A model generated the notes under the pieces. The model was given only the letters and a program-made list of their open reading frames with translations. It was not told where the DNA came from and searched no databases. DNA of 64,000 nt from the NCBI RefSeq assembly GCF_029023785.1, contig NZ_CP118955.1, forward strand, positions 1,762,001 through 1,826,000, written 5' to 3'. Of this stretch, positions 8,411-17,106 are shown in pieces. Source of the stretch: Enterococcus faecium. GTDB lineage: Bacteria > Bacillota > Bacilli > Lactobacillales > Enterococcaceae. Positions within the stretch are counted from its first letter, which is position 1. Each line of letters begins with the position of its first letter. The position numbers were made by a program, and so were the translations under genes.

Positions 8411-8439
8411 ATTATACCCAATTTAGAAAACGCTAGCAA
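8411..8439 (-). promoter_or_regulatory. Sigma-A promoter of the cold-shock gene
   Basis: On the minus strand TTGCTA (8439-8434) and TATAAT (8416-8411) are 17 bp apart. The predicted start near 8404 falls inside the dyad. Confidence 0.75.
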
Positions 8440-8496
8440 GCTTTCGCTCTTTTATTTTCCAAATTATTTTTAAGACTGATATGACGGAGGAAATGG

Positions 8497-9105
8497 TTAT
8501 TTTGCTGCTTCGAAACGTTTGTTTACTTCATCCCAATTAATAACATTCCAGAATGCTGCAATATAATCTGGTCGGACATTTTTATATTTCAAATAATAAG
8601 CATGTTCCCAAACGTCCAAACCTAGAATTGGTGTCTTTCCTTCCATCAATGGAGAATCTTGATTTGCAGTAGAGGTAATAGCTAATTTTCCATTTTCCAT
8701 TACAAGCCAAGCCCATCCAGAACCAAATCGTCCAGCGGCTGCTTTTTTGAATTCTTCTTTAAAAGAAGAAAAATCACCAAAAGCTTCATTAATCGCTTCT
8801 TTTATTTCTCCTGTAGGTTCGCCACCAGCATTTGGTGCCATGATTTCCCAGAAAAATGAATGGTTAGCATGTCCGCCACCATTGTTACGTACAGCTGTCT
8901 TGATATCTGTTGGAATAGCGTCCATATCAGATAATAATTCTTCTATTGTTTTTTCGCCTAATTCTGGGTATTTCTCAATTGCTGAATTTAAATTCGTCAC
9001 ATAAGTATTGTGATGCTTATCATGATGCAGATGCATCGTTTCTTCGTCAATATAAGGTTCCAATGCGTCATATGCATAAGGTAGATCTGGTAATGTGTAA
9101 GTCAT
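8497..9105 (-). CDS. sodA: Superoxide dismutase [Mn/Fe]
   Basis: It converts superoxide to oxygen and hydrogen peroxide in the cytoplasm. The 202-residue protein has all four metal ligands in context: His in [12 protein letters not shown], His in GHANHSFFW, and Asp and His in [14 protein letters not shown]. The [11 protein letters not shown] and GSGWAWLV context favours manganese or cambialistic use. The ATG at 9105 after GAGGAGG is preferred over the upstream in-frame start at 9180, which would add 25 residues unlike the family. It is a single gene between csp and a GtrA gene. Confidence 0.97.
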   Translation of the reverse strand: MTYTLPDLPYAYDALEPYIDEETMHLHHDKHHNTYVTNLNSAIEKYPELGEKTIEELLSDMDAIPTDIKTAVRNNGGGHANHSFFWEIMAPNAGGEPTGEIKEAINEAFGDFSSFKEEFKKAAAGRFGSGWAWLVMENGKLAITSTANQDSPLMEGKTPILGLDVWEHAYYLKYKNVRPDYIAAFWNVINWDEVNKRFEAAK

Positions 9106-9189
9106 AAAAAAATTCCTCCTCAATGTTTTCTTAATAATGTCTACATTACAAAGAGTAACAAAGAGAAGGAAATTCTTCAATTGTTATGC

Positions 9190-9660
9190 CTAGTCGTCTT
9201 TTTCACTTTGACCTACTTCTTCTTCAAAAACCTCAGTTTCTTTAAAAATAAACAACTTGCTGAAAATATAGTTCGCAAGGATAACAATAATTTGAGTGAT
9301 GATTTTCGCCACATACTCATTGCTGTTCATAACATTGATCAACAATACCATTGCCCCCATGTCCAATCCGTAAGAAAGGATACGGTAGAAGAAGAACTTA
9401 CCGCATTCAATAAGTGCATGTGTAAAATTCGGTGATTTTGAATGGAATACCCAAAGTTTGTTCGTTACAAAAGCAAACAATACAGAACAAAACCACGAAA
9501 TAGAATTGGATAAGGCCATACTTAAATCAAAATATTGGCGTGCGAGAGCAAAACTAACAAAATTTACAATCGTAGCCAAACCACCAAAAAAGAGATAGAC
9601 TAGTATCTCCCAATATCCTTTTGCTTCTAAATATCCTTTTAACTGTCGATACTGCTTCAT
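9190..9660 (-). CDS. GtrA family membrane protein
   Basis: The 156-residue protein has four predicted membrane helices with the family motifs FFGGLATIVNFVSF in helix 1 and FVTNKLWVF after helix 2. GtrA proteins are thought to flip or present lipid-linked sugars for polymer glycosylation, for example of teichoic acid. No glycosyltransferase partner is adjacent here. The C-terminus is acidic (EVFEEEVGQSEKDD). Confidence 0.9.
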   Translation of the reverse strand: MKQYRQLKGYLEAKGYWEILVYLFFGGLATIVNFVSFALARQYFDLSMALSNSISWFCSVLFAFVTNKLWVFHSKSPNFTHALIECGKFFFYRILSYGLDMGAMVLLINVMNSNEYVAKIITQIIVILANYIFSKLFIFKETEVFEEEVGQSEKDD

Positions 9661-9707
9661 GAGCCAACCTACCTTATTAAAAATTCTTATTTATCATACT
9701 CTATATT

Positions 9708-10607
9708 TCAATAACTTTCATCTTTATTTAAAAAAATTAATTTTTTTTGATCCTTTGCCTTTGTCTCTGCTTGGATCGTCACATGTGTAATACCATATTT
9801 TAATTTTAATAAAGAAATTATACGAGGATATATCTTTTCAATCTCGCTTAGTAGCTGATCTTCAAAATCAATATGTCCGTCGAAAATAATTATCTTTTCG
9901 CTATACTGCCAAATATGGACATGATGAACATCCTTTACCCCATCGATTGCTTCAATTTCTTGTTCCATTTTTTCATAGTCGATAGCAGGTGCACTTTGTA
10001 TCAAAATAGCGGCAGCTTTTTTGATCACCATTATCGCTTCTATCAATATATATATCGAAATGATCAGTGTAATAACTGGATCGATCCAGTAGATATCGAA
10101 AAAACGGATCAAAATTGCTCCGATAATCACACTTACCGAAGACAGTGTATCACTTAACAAATGCAAATAACTAGATTTTATATTCAAACTTTCATCTGCT
10201 TCTTGTCGTAATAATAATACTGAGAACAAATTCGCGAGCAATCCAATAACTGCTACTGTTAGCATCAAATGACTATTTATCTTTTCTGGTGAAGTGAACC
10301 GCTTGAATGCTTCAACGGTTAAAAACAAGGATAATATGATCAATATGAATGAGTTGATGAAAGCACTCAATATTTCTAAACGCTGGTAGCCATACGTACG
10401 TTTTTTATTTGCTTCTTTTCGGGCCATTTTTTGTGCCCCGTAAGAAAAAATAATTGCCAATGTATCACTAAGGTTATGGAAAGCATCTGAAACAAGAGAC
10501 AAACTCCCTGACATAATCCCTCCAATAAATTCTGATAAAGTGATCACCGCATTCAAAACCACTACTCCAAATAGTTTTTTTGATGATCTCTGTGGCTGTG
10601 TAGGCAC
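9708..10607 (-). CDS. Cation diffusion facilitator (zinc/cation efflux)
   Basis: CDF proteins export Zn2+ or similar divalent cations by proton antiport. The 299-residue protein has six membrane helices with the metal-site pairs in VSDAFHNLSDTLA (helix 2) and HLLSDTLSS (helix 5), then a cytoplasmic C-terminal domain with HVHIWQ. A GTG at 10607 with GGAGGAAGG upstream is the best start; the ATG at 10622 lies inside that ribosome site. It is divergent from the DUF1189 gene. The metal is inferred; no metalloregulator is beside it. Confidence 0.92.
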   Translation of the reverse strand: MPTQPQRSSKKLFGVVVLNAVITLSEFIGGIMSGSLSLVSDAFHNLSDTLAIIFSYGAQKMARKEANKKRTYGYQRLEILSAFINSFILIILSLFLTVEAFKRFTSPEKINSHLMLTVAVIGLLANLFSVLLLRQEADESLNIKSSYLHLLSDTLSSVSVIIGAILIRFFDIYWIDPVITLIISIYILIEAIMVIKKAAAILIQSAPAIDYEKMEQEIEAIDGVKDVHHVHIWQYSEKIIIFDGHIDFEDQLLSEIEKIYPRIISLLKLKYGITHVTIQAETKAKDQKKLIFLNKDESY

Positions 10608-10704
10608 TATTCCTTCCTCCATTTTATTTATATTGGATAGTCTTTAGACAAGAATAACATTTTTTTGATATTTCACCAATCATTCAGCTGTTTCCCTAAA
10701 GCAC

Positions 10705-10733
10705 TTGTATTTCACTTGATACTTCGCTAGAAT
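10705..10733 (+). promoter_or_regulatory. Sigma-A promoter of the DUF1189 gene
   Basis: TTGTAT at 10705 and TAGAAT at 10728 are 17 bp apart, 35 bp before the ATG at 10768. Confidence 0.65.
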
Positions 10734-10767
10734 TGCAAGTGATGACACTACTAGATGAGGAGTACTT

Positions 10768-11571
10768 ATGACAACAAAACAATTAATTATCAGTTCCTTT
10801 ATACGATTCAAAGACCTAAAGGAGGCGAGAAATGTCCCATTTTGGAAAGCCATTGTCTATCTTTTAGTTTTGAGTATAATTATGGCTTTGCCAATCTCTT
10901 TTCAAGTTTTTCAAGTCTTAAACAACATTCAATTGGATGGGCAAAAGATTGCTACTCGCATTCCTGATTTTACAATCCAAAACGGGCAGCTTCAAACCGA
11001 AGAAAAAGAAGGATTCATTTACCAAACAAACTCCATTATCTTCACATTTGATCCAGAGGGAAAACGAACAGAACAGGACATCTCTACTGATTTTATGGGG
11101 AATTTTGTTAGTGTCGGGATGTTAAAAAACAAACTTATCATAGCTCTTCCTAATACAGGCACGACTTCTGCTTTGTTGAACAATAACCAATTAGAACTTC
11201 CCTACACCAATGAATCTTTAAAAAACTTAACAGGTAAGCAGCTCCGTTCTTTTTTAAGTGAAGCATCTATACCACTTTGGATAAAAGTCCTGACATTTAT
11301 ATTTTCTATTTATCCTAGTTTTCTGAATCTGCTGATCACTTTGCTATTTACCAACATTGCTGCTTTTCTCTATGCACGCTTTCGACTAACAAAAGCTACT
11401 TTTCTTGATTGTTTAAAAACATTGATCTATTCAATTTCATTGCCTACTATAATTGCAACAATCTTGATGGTCTTTCTTCCTTCTTTTGACACTAGCGCCT
11501 TCATTGCTTTTGCAGGAATCTTTATTTTTGCTCAAGCTGTCAAAGGATGGGCAAAAATATCGATCAATTAA
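10768..11571 (+). CDS. DUF1189 family membrane protein
   Basis: The 267-residue protein has one N-terminal helix (about 25-50), an extracytoplasmic domain of about 120 residues, then a cluster of helices from about 170 to the end, the standard DUF1189 layout. The motif RFKDLKEARNVPFWKA near the start is characteristic. The family is widespread in Firmicutes and some members have been placed near maltodextrin genes; function is not established. The GAGGAG ribosome site fixes the start. It is a single-gene unit. Confidence 0.85.
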   Translation: MTTKQLIISSFIRFKDLKEARNVPFWKAIVYLLVLSIIMALPISFQVFQVLNNIQLDGQKIATRIPDFTIQNGQLQTEEKEGFIYQTNSIIFTFDPEGKRTEQDISTDFMGNFVSVGMLKNKLIIALPNTGTTSALLNNNQLELPYTNESLKNLTGKQLRSFLSEASIPLWIKVLTFIFSIYPSFLNLLITLLFTNIAAFLYARFRLTKATFLDCLKTLIYSISLPTIIATILMVFLPSFDTSAFIAFAGIFIFAQAVKGWAKISIN

Positions 11572-11613
11572 GAAATAAAGACAACTCGTTATTTCTACTT
11601 CAATAGACCCTTT

Positions 11614-11651
11614 TAGAGGTTGTGACATTTTTTTGTCACAGCCCCTTTTTT
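11614..11651 (+). terminator. Terminator of the DUF1189 gene (GTGACA family)
   Basis: GAGGTTGTGACA at 11616-11627 pairs with TGTCACAGCCCC, followed by a long T run. Confidence 0.85.
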
Positions 11652-11691
11652 ATTTGAAAAATATTTCTTTCTCAAAAAACAAGCAAGGCGC

Positions 11692-11720
11692 TTCAAAGTT
11701 CTTCTTGTATGCGCTACACT
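11692..11720 (+). promoter_or_regulatory. Probable promoter of the 2-hydroxyacid dehydrogenase
   Basis: TTCAAA at 11692 and TACACT at 11715 are 17 bp apart, just ahead of a GAAAGGCGGG ribosome site. Confidence 0.45.
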
Positions 11721-11748
11721 TAGAGTAAAGAAAGGCGGGAAATTAACT

Positions 11749-12696
11749 ATGTCAGAAAGAATCATTTATGCAGATCGTCCATTTCGTGATGAATTTATCG
11801 AAGAAATCCATACTATAGCGCCTGGTTATATCTTTAAAACAGAATTACAACCAGAGGATCTACAAAATGTAGAGATCAGTTTGGGCTGGAACTCAGACTA
11901 CCAAGAAAAACTATTAGCCTCTTCTACCTTGAAATGGGTCCAATCTATCTCAGCTGGTGTTGATCAGCTACCCCTTGAGACTTTTTCAAAGAAACATATT
12001 TTACTTTCAAATGGTAGTGGCATCCACAGTGAATCGATTACGGAGCATGTCTTAGGAATCATCCTTGGGTATTCTCGTGGTCTTTTTCAAGCACAAAAGG
12101 CACAGAGTGACATGAAATGGTTAGGTTCATCGGTCCATTACCAATCTATCCAAGGGAAAAAAATACTAATCATTGGAACTGGCCATATTGGAAAAATGAT
12201 TGCAAAAAAATGCAAAGCATTAGACATGAACTGCTATGGAATCAATACATCCGGTCATCCAGCAGAAGGAATGGAAAAGACTTTTTCTTTAAATCAACTA
12301 AAGGAAGTTCTTCCTGAAGTAGATTTCGTAGTCAATATCTTACCTCTAACGGAGGAAACAACTGGGCTCTTTGATCAGCATATGTTTGAACACTTTGATC
12401 CAAAATCTGTATTCATCAATGTTGGCCGTGGTGCTTCTGTTAAGACACAAGATCTGGTGCAGGCTTTAAATAACCAGCAACTTTCCTTTGCAGCATTAGA
12501 CGTTTTTGAGGAAGAGCCTCTTCCACAAGATCATCCTCTTTGGAAAATGGACAATGTACTGATTACTTCCCACATTGCAGGTTTGACACCTGATTTTCAA
12601 AAGAAATTAATGGCTATTTTTTTAACCAATCTGAAAAGCTACTTTGCCACCCATGAGCTTCAAACCAATCAAGTAAAATTGTCTGCAGGATATTAA
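11749..12696 (+). CDS. D-isomer-specific 2-hydroxyacid dehydrogenase family protein
   Basis: This NAD(P)-dependent oxidoreductase family interconverts 2-oxoacids and D-2-hydroxyacids. The 315-residue protein has the Rossmann motif IIGTGHIGKMIAKK (about 142-155), the catalytic Arg in FINVGRGASVKT, the Glu in VFEEEPLPQDHP, and the His in ITSHIAGLTP. The catalytic domain is shorter than in serA, and there is no ACT domain. It lies alone between two GTGACA-type terminators. The substrate is unknown. Confidence 0.9.
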   Translation: MSERIIYADRPFRDEFIEEIHTIAPGYIFKTELQPEDLQNVEISLGWNSDYQEKLLASSTLKWVQSISAGVDQLPLETFSKKHILLSNGSGIHSESITEHVLGIILGYSRGLFQAQKAQSDMKWLGSSVHYQSIQGKKILIIGTGHIGKMIAKKCKALDMNCYGINTSGHPAEGMEKTFSLNQLKEVLPEVDFVVNILPLTEETTGLFDQHMFEHFDPKSVFINVGRGASVKTQDLVQALNNQQLSFAALDVFEEEPLPQDHPLWKMDNVLITSHIAGLTPDFQKKLMAIFLTNLKSYFATHELQTNQVKLSAGY

Positions 12697-12721
12697 TAGC
12701 TGAAAACAATATTTTCAAAAG

Positions 12722-12765
12722 AAAAAAGAGAAGGTGACAAAAATTGTGTCACCCTCTCTTTTTTT
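12722..12765. terminator. Bidirectional terminator (GTGACA family)
   Basis: AGAGAAGGTGACA against TGTCACCCTCTCT, with A and T runs on both sides, lies between convergent genes. Confidence 0.85.
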
Positions 12766-13057
12766 ATTGTTTTTTAAAGTGATAGGTTGGCTCCTCCAGG
12801 TTGGGATCATAATCAACAAGTAAATCATATCCTTTAAAGAACCATTCATCTGCTTCCTCGATAAAAAAAAGTGTCCCATCCATTTCCACTTTCTTTACAG
12901 GATGTTCTGGCTGTTCAACTGACATTCCAATCGAAAAACCATCATGAACCTCTGTTTTGCCGTAGACTTTTCCAAAAAAACGTATTCCGTAAGTTTCTGG
13001 CAGATCAATTTCTGAGTCAAACCACTTTTGTGCTTTTGGCGTTACCGTTAATTTCAT
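12764..13057 (-). CDS. HesB/YneR-like protein (iron-sulfur biosynthesis fold, no cysteines)
   Basis: The 97-residue protein matches the HesB-like/YneR group in length and in the motifs YGIRFFGKVYGKTEVHDGFS and YDLLVDYDP. The fold is that of A-type Fe-S carriers, but the protein contains no cysteine at all, so it cannot carry a cluster the way IscA does. Its role is unknown. It sits 27 bp downstream of ktrA on the same strand and may share its transcript. Confidence 0.85.
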   Translation of the reverse strand: MKLTVTPKAQKWFDSEIDLPETYGIRFFGKVYGKTEVHDGFSIGMSVEQPEHPVKKVEMDGTLFFIEEADEWFFKGYDLLVDYDPNLEEPTYHFKKQ

Positions 13058-13084
13058 CCCAACAACCTACTTTCTCTTTTCTTT

Positions 13085-13753
13085 CTATTGATTCATCTTA
13101 TCGTCTAGAATATCCACATCGCCTGTCTCTCCAATAACCAGTAGATTATCATTTTCACGAACATATTCATCTGCTGCAGGAGAAGCGATAACCGTTTGAT
13201 CTACTCTTCGTATGGCGACTACTGTTAAGTCAAAACGTTGCCTGAAATTTAATTCAGCTAATGTTTTGTTGAAAAATTTAGGATTGGAGACTCGGATTTC
13301 TGCTAAAGAATATTTATCTGACAGCTCTAAGTAGTCTAGAATATTCTTTGATACTAAGTTATGTGCAATCCGTATCCCCATGTCTCGCTCAGGGTGTACG
13401 ACACGATCTGCTCCGATCTTCTCTAGTACACGGGCATGGTACTCATTTTGGGCTTTTGCTAAAATATTCGGTACGCCCATTTCCTTTACCATCAGAGTAA
13501 CTAAGATGCTGGCTTGGATATCTTCTCCAATAGCGACAATTACATGATCGAAATTTCTTATACCTAATGAACGAAGTGTCATCTCATCCTGTGCATTTGC
13601 CACAACAGCATGAGTGGCTATATTCATATATTCATTGACTCGATCTTCATTACTGTCAATAGCCAGTACTTCTTGTCCAGCTTCGATCAGTGTACGGCAG
13701 ATGCTTCCGCCAAATCGTCCAAGGCCTACAATTGCAAAATTTTGTTTCACCAT
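13085..13753 (-). CDS. ktrA: Potassium uptake regulatory subunit KtrA (TrkA family)
   Basis: KtrA forms a cytoplasmic octameric ring that gates a KtrB-type K+ channel and binds ATP/ADP and often c-di-AMP. The 222-residue protein has an N-terminal RCK domain with FAIVGLGRFGGSICR and the acidic ribose-binding D in AIDSNEDR, then a TrkA-C domain from about 135. No ktrB gene is present in the window. The start has AAGGAGG. Confidence 0.92.
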   Translation of the reverse strand: MVKQNFAIVGLGRFGGSICRTLIEAGQEVLAIDSNEDRVNEYMNIATHAVVANAQDEMTLRSLGIRNFDHVIVAIGEDIQASILVTLMVKEMGVPNILAKAQNEYHARVLEKIGADRVVHPERDMGIRIAHNLVSKNILDYLELSDKYSLAEIRVSNPKFFNKTLAELNFRQRFDLTVVAIRRVDQTVIASPAADEYVRENDNLLVIGETGDVDILDDKMNQ

Positions 13754-13828
13754 TTTCCTCCTTTAGTATCTTCTTTTCTCAGTATAACAAAGCCTTTCCA
13801 AAAACAAAAGCAAGCATCATTATTGTAA

Positions 13829-13866
13829 AAAAGCCAAGAAAAATAATAGTTATTTTCTCAGCTTTT
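13829..13866 (-). terminator. Terminator of the liaFSR operon
   Basis: An imperfect stem (AAAAGC-tg-AGAAAATAA against TTATTTTtCTtgGCTTTT on the minus strand) with a T run, about 25 bp after the liaR stop codon. Confidence 0.75.
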
Positions 13867-13889
13867 GATTATCCTCTTTATCATCGTTT

Positions 13890-14522
13890 TTATTTCACCA
13901 AACCATGTTTAAACGCATAGATAGCTGCTTGAGTTCGGTCTTCTACCTCTAACTTAGCTAATATATTCGACACATGCGTTTTAACTGTTTTCAGTGTGAT
14001 AAACAATTCATCCGCGATTTCCTGATTACTTTTCCCTTCAGAAATCAGCATCAAAATTTCATTTTCTCGATTCGTTAATTCTTCATGCAATACTGGATCA
14101 TTTCGCCGACTCATTTTTTCCATCATTTTTGTTGTCACTTCAGGTTCCAATACTCGCTCGCCGCGTTGCGTAGCCCTTATAGCATCAGCTATTTCATGTG
14201 CGGTAGACGTCTTCAATAAATATCCTGCTGCTCCTGCTTCAATTGCAGGATAAACTTTTTCATCATCAATAAAACTTGTGACGATAATGATTTTGGCTTT
14301 TGGCCAATCTTTTAAGATTGCTTTTGTTGATTCGATGCCATCCATTTCTTCCATGACTAGATCCATTAAAATGACATCTGGTCGAAGTGCCATCGCCTTT
14401 TCATAGCCTTGACGTCCATTTTCAGCTTCTCCAATCACTTCAATGTCTTCTTGGATAGATAAATAAGAAGAGACGCCTAAGCGTACCATTTCATGGTCAT
14501 CTACTAATAAAACTTTTATCAT
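13890..14522 (-). CDS. liaR: LiaR response regulator (NarL/FixJ type)
   Basis: LiaR activates the envelope-stress regulon that governs tolerance to daptomycin and antimicrobial peptides. The 210-residue protein has a receiver domain with VDDHE, phospho-acceptor Asp54 in VILMDLV and Lys in the [16 protein letters not shown] region, followed by a LuxR-type helix-turn-helix ([18 protein letters not shown]). Residue 73 is Trp, the position at which W73C is reported in daptomycin-resistant E. faecium, so this allele is wild type there. Gene order liaF-liaS-liaR is standard. Confidence 0.95.
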   Translation of the reverse strand: MIKVLLVDDHEMVRLGVSSYLSIQEDIEVIGEAENGRQGYEKAMALRPDVILMDLVMEEMDGIESTKAILKDWPKAKIIIVTSFIDDEKVYPAIEAGAAGYLLKTSTAHEIADAIRATQRGERVLEPEVTTKMMEKMSRRNDPVLHEELTNRENEILMLISEGKSNQEIADELFITLKTVKTHVSNILAKLEVEDRTQAAIYAFKHGLVK

Positions 14523-14528
14523 CTTTAT

Positions 14529-15596
14529 CTATGCCTCCTTCATCAAAGGGACCTTGATCTCCACGCTCGTACCTTGCCCTTTAAAACTAATGATTTTTAC
14601 TGTTCCACCAATACCAGCTACTCGTTCTTTGATATTGTTCAATCCATAACTTCCCGTTTTGGTTTCATTCATATTAAATCCTGTCCCGTCGTCAATGATA
14701 CGTAATAAAAGATTGTTATCTATTTTATGCAAATAGACTTCTAATTCATTAGCCTTAGCATGTCTTAATGTGTTTGATAACAATTCTTGAACGATTCGGA
14801 ACAAGTGATCCTCAATGGAACTAGTTAATTTTACATCTTCTACATCCCATTTTAGCGAAATCTGGATTTTATTCTGCAATTCCTTCAATAACTGCTCAAT
14901 GCCTTGTTTTAAACTTTTTTCTTCTAAATTGACTGGACGCAGATGAAGAAGCAGCGCACGCATCTCAGACTGGGAAGCGTTGATGATCTCTGCCACCATT
15001 TTCAACTGCTTACGGAACATTTCTGGTGTCTCACTTTTTTCTGCTTGCTCCGTCAATGCCGACATCATCATCATCGCTGCAAATAATTGCTGTGAAACTG
15101 AATCATGAAGCTCACGAGCTAATCGATGCCTTTCTAATTCTAAAATCTCTTCTTTGGTTTGTCCATCTACATATTGAGGACGGCTAGTCATAATCTGTAA
15201 TTCACTGGATACTTCGATCATTTTTTCTTTTATTTTAGTAATTTCCATATCAATATCTTTGATGTACAGATCATCCGACGCGCTTGGGATCGGCTGATGC
15301 AAAAGTTTGGATTCATAATTGCCAGAAGAAAGTGCACGAAGCTTTTCTTCGATTTTCCCGTATTTTGCCTTTTGAATAAGTGATAACAATAGAAATACGA
15401 TCAATCCTACACCTAATGAAATTGCCATCAAATGGAAGATAAGCGGAACGTATAATAAACGCGCACGCAGCAATTCTCCCCACCAATGACTTTGGTTACT
15501 GGCATAAAAATAAGTGAAAAGTGAAAATAGAATAATAAGGAAAGCCGCAATCCCCGAATAAACAGCTAGCATTGCTTTGGATATTCTTCCCATCAT
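14529..15596 (-). CDS. liaS: LiaS sensor histidine kinase
   Basis: The 355-residue membrane kinase has two N-terminal helices (about 8-32 and 50-73), a short HAMP-like linker, a HisKA_3 dimerisation region with phospho-acceptor His164 in RLARELHDSVSQ, and a HATPase domain with LSNTLRHAKAN and IIDDGTGFN. It senses wall stress together with LiaF and phosphorylates LiaR. Residue 120 is Thr, the wild-type form of the position where T120A is reported with daptomycin resistance. The start overlaps the liaF stop (ATGA). Confidence 0.95.
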   Translation of the reverse strand: MMGRISKAMLAVYSGIAAFLIILFSLFTYFYASNQSHWWGELLRARLLYVPLIFHLMAISLGVGLIVFLLLSLIQKAKYGKIEEKLRALSSGNYESKLLHQPIPSASDDLYIKDIDMEITKIKEKMIEVSSELQIMTSRPQYVDGQTKEEILELERHRLARELHDSVSQQLFAAMMMMSALTEQAEKSETPEMFRKQLKMVAEIINASQSEMRALLLHLRPVNLEEKSLKQGIEQLLKELQNKIQISLKWDVEDVKLTSSIEDHLFRIVQELLSNTLRHAKANELEVYLHKIDNNLLLRIIDDGTGFNMNETKTGSYGLNNIKERVAGIGGTVKIISFKGQGTSVEIKVPLMKEA

Positions 15597-16324
15597 ATTC
15601 GTATCACCTCGACATCTCCAACCAAGGTATTGGTAATGATCTTCAATCTGCGAGGATTTTCATCATAATCACTGCTGCAGATTTTGATCTGTTCGTTTTT
15701 TAAGGAAAACTGCTCTTCTTCAAACAAGACATTTCCTACTAATGTCGCATGCTCTAAACGAATAGCCACTCCCAGGGGTACTAAGATCCGTGTTCTGCCT
15801 ATCCCTTTTCTTACAATCACAATATTATCATCTTTTGGCAAAAGTGTATTGCCCAAATCGATGATAGTATCACCAGAAATGATGGCAATGTTGATATCAT
15901 CCCATTCATAGACGTCGTTTCCAATACGTTGGTTACCAAATAATTGCTGTCTTTTACGCTCATTATTATGTGTTTTTAATTGCTCTGTTTGGACCATCAT
16001 GATCTGTTTTTTTCGCCAAAAAGCATTTTTTGTCAAATCTATTCCTGAAATCTCTACACCTTTCAGCCCGATAAATAAAACGGCCAATACAACCATCATC
16101 CATAAAGCAGGACTGTTGACTAAGCTAAAAAAAATGACCAAGCTCCCTAAGATCAATTGAAAATTTTGAAATTTAGTACGAGGATATTTGCGCATAGCTA
16201 GATATATATTGAAAATACCGAATATTACTAAAAGCAAAAGTCCAGTATTGTTTACGATTTGCCAAACAGCAAATAACAGCAGCAGTGCTTCGACTACCAC
16301 AAAAAAACGCCAAGAACTATTCAT
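15593..16324 (-). CDS. liaF: LiaF membrane regulator of the LiaRS system
   Basis: The 243-residue protein has three to four N-terminal membrane helices (about 5-85) and a C-terminal cytoplasmic LiaF domain of beta-strand repeats (about 125-243). The latter includes QRIGNDVYEWDDINI, LGNTLLP and VPLGVAIRLEHATLVGNV. LiaF restrains LiaS in the absence of stress. The ATG at 16324 follows AGGAGGG and is preferred over the upstream in-frame start at 16354. It is first in a tightly overlapping three-gene operon. Confidence 0.93.
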   Translation of the reverse strand: MNSSWRFFVVVEALLLLFAVWQIVNNTGLLLLVIFGIFNIYLAMRKYPRTKFQNFQLILGSLVIFFSLVNSPALWMMVVLAVLFIGLKGVEISGIDLTKNAFWRKKQIMMVQTEQLKTHNNERKRQQLFGNQRIGNDVYEWDDINIAIISGDTIIDLGNTLLPKDDNIVIVRKGIGRTRILVPLGVAIRLEHATLVGNVLFEEEQFSLKNEQIKICSSDYDENPRRLKIITNTLVGDVEVIRI

Positions 16325-16437
16325 CGCTTTTTCTCCCTCCTGACACATTCTCATTTCATCATACCTATTTTTTTGACTGTTGGCTATAGGACTTTAGATG
16401 TAAGATCGTTCAGTGAAACCTGCAATACTCAAAGAGA

Positions 16438-16483
16438 AAAGATCTAGAGTGCGTCATCAGTAAGATGAACTCTCTAGATCTTT
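16438..16483 (-). terminator. Terminator of greA
   Basis: A perfect 12-bp stem (AAAGATCTAGAG at 16438-16449 against 16472-16483) with a 22-nt loop and short T run on the minus strand, right after the greA stop codon. Confidence 0.75.
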
Positions 16484-16491
16484 CAGTCAGA

Positions 16492-16971
16492 CTACGCTTG
16501 TTCTACTTTGACGATTTTAACTAACATATCGCCACCTGGTGTAGCAATGGTTACTTCATCATTTTTACGTTTGCCAATCAATGCTTGCGCGATAGGAGAA
16601 TCATTGGAAATCTTTCCAGAAAACGGGTCTGCTTCAGCACTTCCGACAATCGTGTACTCTTCTTCATCTCCATCAGGCAACTCGATGAACGTAACTGTTT
16701 TACCGATCGATACCTCATCTGCATCTACGCCGTCATTATCGATGATTTGTGCAAAACGGATCATATTTTCAATTGTTGTGATTCTTCCTTCAACAAATGC
16801 TTGTTCATCTTTAGCTGATTCGTATTCGGAGTTTTCGGAAAGATCTCCGAAACCGCGAGCGATTTTGATTCGTTCAATGATTTCTCCGCGTTTAACTGTT
16901 TTTAGTTCTTCTAATTCTTTTTCTAATTTTTCTTTACCTTCTAGAGTCATTGGATAAACTTTCTCTACCAT
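16492..16971 (-). CDS. greA: Transcription elongation factor GreA
   Basis: GreA rescues backtracked RNA polymerase by stimulating transcript cleavage. The 159-residue protein has the N-terminal antiparallel coiled coil (about 10-75) with the acidic tip in [16 protein letters not shown], and the C-terminal FKBP-like domain with [14 protein letters not shown]. Length and motifs are canonical. It lies downstream of mltG, an arrangement conserved in many Firmicutes. Confidence 0.97.
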   Translation of the reverse strand: MVEKVYPMTLEGKEKLEKELEELKTVKRGEIIERIKIARGFGDLSENSEYESAKDEQAFVEGRITTIENMIRFAQIIDNDGVDADEVSIGKTVTFIELPDGDEEEYTIVGSAEADPFSGKISNDSPIAQALIGKRKNDEVTIATPGGDMLVKIVKVEQA

Positions 16972-17008
16972 GTGTAACGTCTCCTTTTTTCGATAAAATA
17001 CCGCAAAA

Positions 17009-17046
17009 GGTAATCTTTTGAGGAATATAGTCCAAAAAAGATTACC
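17009..17046 (-). terminator. Hairpin between mltG and greA
   Basis: A perfect 11-bp stem (GGTAATCTTTT at 17009-17019 against 17036-17046) with a short T stretch on the minus strand. The T run is weak, so it may only attenuate read-through into greA. Confidence 0.55.
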
Positions 17047-17106
17047 ACGCTTTTCTTAAAATGTAAATGTTTTTCTAAAAATGATCAATGACTAGCCCCT
17101 GTTTTT

